Positions 33,669 through 34,402 of a stretch of DNA of 34,402 bases are shown here, one piece after another. This DNA comes from Bacteroidota bacterium (GTDB lineage Bacteria > Bacteroidota > Bacteroidia > AKYH767-A > OLB10). Where the stretch lies: NCBI GenBank assembly GCA_963169675.1, contig CAUJFJ010000002.1, positions 1 to 34,402 on the forward strand. Reading direction: 5' to 3'. The stretch's first letter is position 1, and the number at the start of each line of letters is the position of its first letter. The notes under the pieces were generated by a model. It did no database searches. It was given only the letters and a program-made list of their open reading frames with translations, and was not told the origin of the DNA. Both the position numbers and the translations under genes were made by a program.

Positions 33669-34082
33669 TTAATCTTCAGTAACCGGAACTGGAATTTCAA
33701 TTGTTCCGGATGTTGATTCCGTAATAAAAGGTATTCCTCCGCGAACCACTTCGCTGATTGAGGCATCATAACCTGCGCCATAGAAATAATAGATGCCGCA
33801 ACGCATATTTTCTACTTTAACTACATCTTCACCGGGTACACCTACAAAATAAGCATCATAGTTAGAAGGATCGGCACCAGGAAATTCCTGAGCACCATAT
33901 TTCATATAAATAGTATCTCTGTATGTTGAGGTGCTTGCAATTGGATCACCATGATGTTGTGGCTTAAATATAAAAGTGAGATTACCACCTTTACCGCACA
34001 CACAAACTTCTTCGTATGCTTCATCCTTACAGGAAACAAAGCTAACGGTAAACAGAACAGCAATTGCAAGAAATAATTTCAT
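33669..34082 (-). CDS. Small lipoprotein of unknown function
   Basis: The 137-residue protein has a lipoprotein signal peptide with lipobox VSFVSC (Cys18). The mature part has a CVCG motif soon after the lipid anchor and a further Cys in the motif MRCGIYYFYGAGYD. The rest looks beta-rich, and it ends in an acidic tail (VPVTED). I do not recognise a named family. It converges with purC with 6 bases between the stop codons and lies 23 bases after the small gene at the right edge, so those two may share a transcript. Confidence 0.75.
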   Translation of the reverse strand: MKLFLAIAVLFTVSFVSCKDEAYEEVCVCGKGGNLTFIFKPQHHGDPIASTSTYRDTIYMKYGAQEFPGADPSNYDAYFVGVPGEDVVKVENMRCGIYYFYGAGYDASISEVVRGGIPFITESTSGTIEIPVPVTED

Positions 34083-34105
34083 GATATTTTATTTTTATTC
34101 TATGT

Positions 34106-34402
34106 TTATTCTTTACTTCCTTTTTCTCCGACAAAATGATCCTTATCATCACGGAACAACACATTGAAAGTGGTTAAACTTCCATAAATACGAGTGATAT
34201 ATTGTTGCATATTCACTTTCTCTTCTTCAGAAAGTTTATCATTCGAATTAATTCGTTGTTCCAGAACTCTTAAACGATCTCTCAACATGATTATTTTATT
34301 AAAAAACATATCGATCGGAATTTCTTTCGGTTTGAGTGACGCACTGGCAGGCTGCAGAACCATTTTTCCTCCAGTCCATTTAGCCCCCATTGGTACTGTT
34401 TC
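34106..34402 (-). CDS. Small conserved Bacteroidota protein (5' end may lie beyond the right edge)
   Basis: The protein has 94 residues if translation starts at the ATG at 34388-34390. The frame stays open to the window edge (residues ETVP precede that Met), so the true start may lie further upstream. It is helical and charged, with IPIDMFFNKIIMLRDRLRVL and LSEEEKVNMQQYITRIYGSL as its most distinctive parts. I recall similar proteins in other Bacteroidota but know no function. It has no signal peptide. The central region could form a two-helix coiled coil. Confidence 0.72.
   Translation of the reverse strand, partial: ETVPMGAKWTGGKMVLQPASASLKPKEIPIDMFFNKIIMLRDRLRVLEQRINSNDKLSEEEKVNMQQYITRIYGSLTTFNVLFRDDKDHFVGEKGSKE

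Overview
The window is a chromosomal segment from a member of the Bacteroidota, probably a free-living Chitinophagia/Saprospiria/Flavobacteriia-like lineage; I cannot place it more closely. The evidence is a short 287-residue primary sigma factor without region 1.1, repeated promoter elements of the Bacteroidota type (TAnnTTTG with a TTTG-like element about 19 bases upstream), a TonB-dependent receptor/DUF4249 pair, type IX secretion (T9SS) C-terminal sorting domains, DUF2027-Smr and DUF2279 proteins, a long-form GAPDH, and A-rich start regions without clear Shine-Dalgarno sequences.

Layout. Bases 1-3458 (minus strand) hold housekeeping genes: the 5' part of gap, the primary sigma factor gene rpoD, and an HtrA/Deg protease. 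rpoD and htrA each end in a visible intrinsic terminator. Bases 3715-12768 (plus strand) are a closely packed run: dapF, a GNAT acetyltransferase, a seven-heme cytochrome c with TPRs, mltG, a secreted protein of unknown function, a phosphoglucomutase/phosphomannomutase, a DUF2279 protein and a DUF2027-Smr protein. It meets trxB tail to tail with a 6-base gap. trxB has a good promoter preceded by a CRP-like palindrome. Bases 13788-17107 (minus) are a translationally coupled TonB-dependent receptor and DUF4249 lipoprotein.

Bases 17260-22650 are the accessory part. A tRNA-Pro(GGG) with its own promoter and terminator is followed by three tandem units of about 100 bases. Each unit ends in a copy of the last 14 bases of the tRNA body and carries a terminator-like hairpin whose stem differs between units while pairing is largely kept. 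The tRNA terminator flank is also present as an inverted copy. Next come an AT-rich T9SS cargo gene split by one in-frame stop codon, a second T9SS cargo gene, and 500 bases of repeats that contain the leftover 3' end of a third T9SS gene.

Bases 22653-30063 (minus) hold a CDP-alcohol phosphatidyltransferase and, upstream of a strong terminator, a probable seven-gene operon: N-acetylmuramoyl-L-alanine amidase, an MCE/MlaD protein, an HdrC-like membrane iron-sulfur protein, an HdrB-like CCG protein, a conserved small protein, a CaCA-type cation antiporter and TerC. Divergent from it are lptD and purC (plus), followed by a small lipoprotein and a small conserved protein (minus) at the right edge.

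Much of the window serves the cell envelope: peptidoglycan (dapF, mltG, amidase), lipid and LPS transport (MlaD, LptD), phospholipid synthesis, envelope proteolysis (HtrA), and outer-membrane uptake and secretion cargo. The most unusual element is the tRNA-Pro repeat array. It resembles in design the E. coli tyrT/rtT tandem repeats, although the sequences are unrelated.
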